Shown here: positions 6,068 through 6,867 of the stretch, piece after piece
Layout of the letters: every line of letters starts with the position of its first letter
Numbering within the stretch: position 1 is the first letter of the stretch
From: Nitrosopumilales archaeon
GTDB taxonomy: Archaea; Thermoproteota; Nitrososphaeria; Nitrososphaerales; Nitrosopumilaceae
NCBI GenBank assembly: GCA_016176745.1
Contig: JACOWO010000057.1
Coordinates: forward strand, 1-6,867
DNA length: 6,867 bases
Direction: 5' to 3'
Notes under the pieces: generated by a model
The model's database searches: none
Told to the model about the DNA's origin: nothing
Seen by the model: only the letters and a program-made list of their open reading frames with translations
Program-made: the position numbers and the translations under genes

Positions 6068-6073
6068 AAAAAA
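6068..6073 (-). terminator. Possible T-tract terminator after the UPF0201 gene
   Basis: The minus strand carries a run of six T residues 36 bases after the UPF0201 stop, in a T-rich context and before the putative promoter of the next gene. Archaeal termination often depends on T tracts without a hairpin, so this may separate the UPF0200/UPF0201 transcript from the acidic-protein gene. Confidence 0.33.
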
Positions 6074-6108
6074 GCTGACTATTAATTGAATATGGAGTAG
6101 AATTGAGG

Positions 6109-6519
6109 TTATTGAGAACTTGAGATAAGCCAATCTATTATGTTCTCAATGTGTTTAGATTGCAAGATTATCTTAATGGGGCCAAGAGGAGACTCGTCTG
6201 CATTCTCACATAATGTAGCTATATCTACAAATGCTGCCTGTTTATTCAGATAAAACCATGTAGAATCATCAGTTAGATTTCTTTTCAAATTACGTCCGTA
6301 AACTTTTTGGGTATTGTGAGAATGAATTGTTTTGTGAATGTAGAGTAGACTCTCTAATGTTTCTGAAGTGGCTTTTAGTGAGTCATCTTTTATGTAAATA
6401 TCCATATTAGAAAGAACGTTTGAAATCGCACGTTCGACTTTTTGTGGATCTTCAGATGAATTAACTTGACAATAAGCACTAATCTTACACGATATATTTG
6501 GAATATTCAGTTTATCCAA
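6109..6519 (-). CDS. UPF0201 / COG1325 family protein, RNA-binding-like
   Basis: A 136-residue small cytoplasmic protein with the family signatures NSSEDPQKVERAI (residues 20-32), LNKQAA and ESPLGPI in the second half, and a closing IDWLI. COG1325 (UPF0201) proteins resemble ribosomal protein L5 in fold and have been annotated as RNA-binding or exosome-associated, but their role is not settled. The start is a TTG at 6519-6517, inside the end of the UPF0200 gene, giving a 13-base overlap. The first in-frame ATG encodes M39, which would delete the conserved N-terminal strand and SEDP motif, so the TTG or another non-ATG codon near it must be used. It shares a transcript with UPF0200, and in some archaea (for example AF_1395) the two are one fused protein. 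Confidence 0.9.
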   Translation of the reverse strand: MDKLNIPNISCKISAYCQVNSSEDPQKVERAISNVLSNMDIYIKDDSLKATSETLESLLYIHKTIHSHNTQKVYGRNLKRNLTDDSTWFYLNKQAAFVDIATLCENADESPLGPIKIILQSKHIENIIDWLISSSQ

Positions 6520-6867
6520 CCTTTGATGATTTTGTATGTTGTATCAATGAGCCCATTTATTGTCATGTTGTTATTTGAGATGCTTTCATCTGCAAGCGCA
6601 ATAGAATTGCTTACCCCAACTCCAATTTCTCTTGCATCTCGTTCATTAAAAGTTTCTGAGTTTTGTGGATCATCAGATCTTCCTCGCTTTGTTAAGAAAC
6701 TATAACGTGTATTTGTTGAAGCATGAATGGCAAGAATCTTTACTGTTCCGATTTTTCTTAATACATCAATCTCTGCATTTGATCTAATTCCATCTATAAC
6801 TACTACAGAAGCATCAGATGTTGTTATCTGTTCTAATATTAGTTCAGCAATTGCTCCAGGGCCGTTT
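6507..6867 (-). CDS. UPF0200 family nucleotide-kinase-like P-loop protein (C-terminal part)
   Basis: Only the last 119 residues are in the window; the N-terminal part, with the expected P-loop, lies beyond the right edge. The fragment starts at GPGAIAELILEQI and shows the family pattern: VVIDGIRS (a Walker-B-like strand), ILAIHAS, then TRYSFLTKRGRSDDP with its basic lid-like R/K cluster. ERDAREIGVGVSNSIALAD and a C-terminal segment with NNNMTINGL follow. This matches UPF0200, distantly related to dephospho-CoA kinase and adenylate kinase; the true substrate is not known to me. The frame ends with TGA at 6509-6507, inside the following UPF0201 gene, implying translational coupling. The left-hand end is a real stop, and the truncation is only the window edge. 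Confidence 0.92.
   Translation of the reverse strand, partial: NGPGAIAELILEQITTSDASVVVIDGIRSNAEIDVLRKIGTVKILAIHASTNTRYSFLTKRGRSDDPQNSETFNERDAREIGVGVSNSIALADESISNNNMTINGLIDTTYKIIKGWIN

Noticed and set aside
6507..6525. Programmed -1 frameshift producing a UPF0200-UPF0201 fusion
   Set aside because: The frames are offset correctly for a -1 shift, but no classical slippery heptamer is visible at the junction; overlapping initiation at the TTG is simpler.
6466..6705. 79-codon plus-strand frame at the right end
   Set aside because: It is antisense to UPF0200, whose own frame shows clear family motifs.

Overview
The window looks like a stretch of chromosome from an ammonia-oxidising-type archaeon (Nitrososphaerota/Thaumarchaeota, probably Nitrosopumilus-like). 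The evidence is an archaeal transcription factor B with an intact zinc ribbon, an archaeal-type PRPP synthetase, the archaeal UPF0200/UPF0201 gene pair, a visibly AT-rich composition, almost no Shine-Dalgarno sequences, and TATA-like boxes a short distance before several starts. The genus is inferred, not demonstrated.

Layout: (1) The left third reads leftward: TFB (920-1834), then a calcineurin-like metallophosphoesterase (25-861). (2) A 218-bp divergent intergenic region (1835-2052) holds small inverted repeats and the promoters for TFB and for a rightward membrane protein of probable metal-dependent hydrolase (YdjM/DUF457-like) type (2053-2634). (3) A tight rightward cluster follows: PRPP synthetase (2700-3572), ribonuclease Z (3592-4491) and a Sir2-type NAD-dependent deacylase (4504-5229), with gaps of 19 and 12 bases, so probably one transcript. 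(4) The right part reads leftward: the C-terminal part of a UPF0200 nucleotide-kinase-like protein (from beyond the window to 6507), a UPF0201 RNA-binding-like protein overlapping it by 13 bases (6109-6519), and an exported or membrane-anchored acidic protein of unknown function (5226-6005). The last of these converges on the Sir2 gene so closely that the two stop codons share one CTAG.

How the genes fit together: most are informational or central-metabolic housekeeping genes, covering transcription initiation (TFB), tRNA 3' processing (RNase Z), PRPP supply for nucleotide, histidine and NAD synthesis, and NAD-consuming protein deacylation (Sir2). UPF0200 and UPF0201 are known as a single fused protein in some archaea, so their overlap here suggests a joint, still poorly defined role. 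No mobile element, CRISPR array, tRNA or rRNA was seen, and nothing in the window looks like a new defence or mobile system. The most interesting points are the UPF0200/UPF0201 overlap, the Sir2 protein with a YxxR acyl-pocket motif and odd zinc-cysteine spacing, and the repeat-bearing acidic surface protein. No stretch longer than 300 bases lacks a gene.
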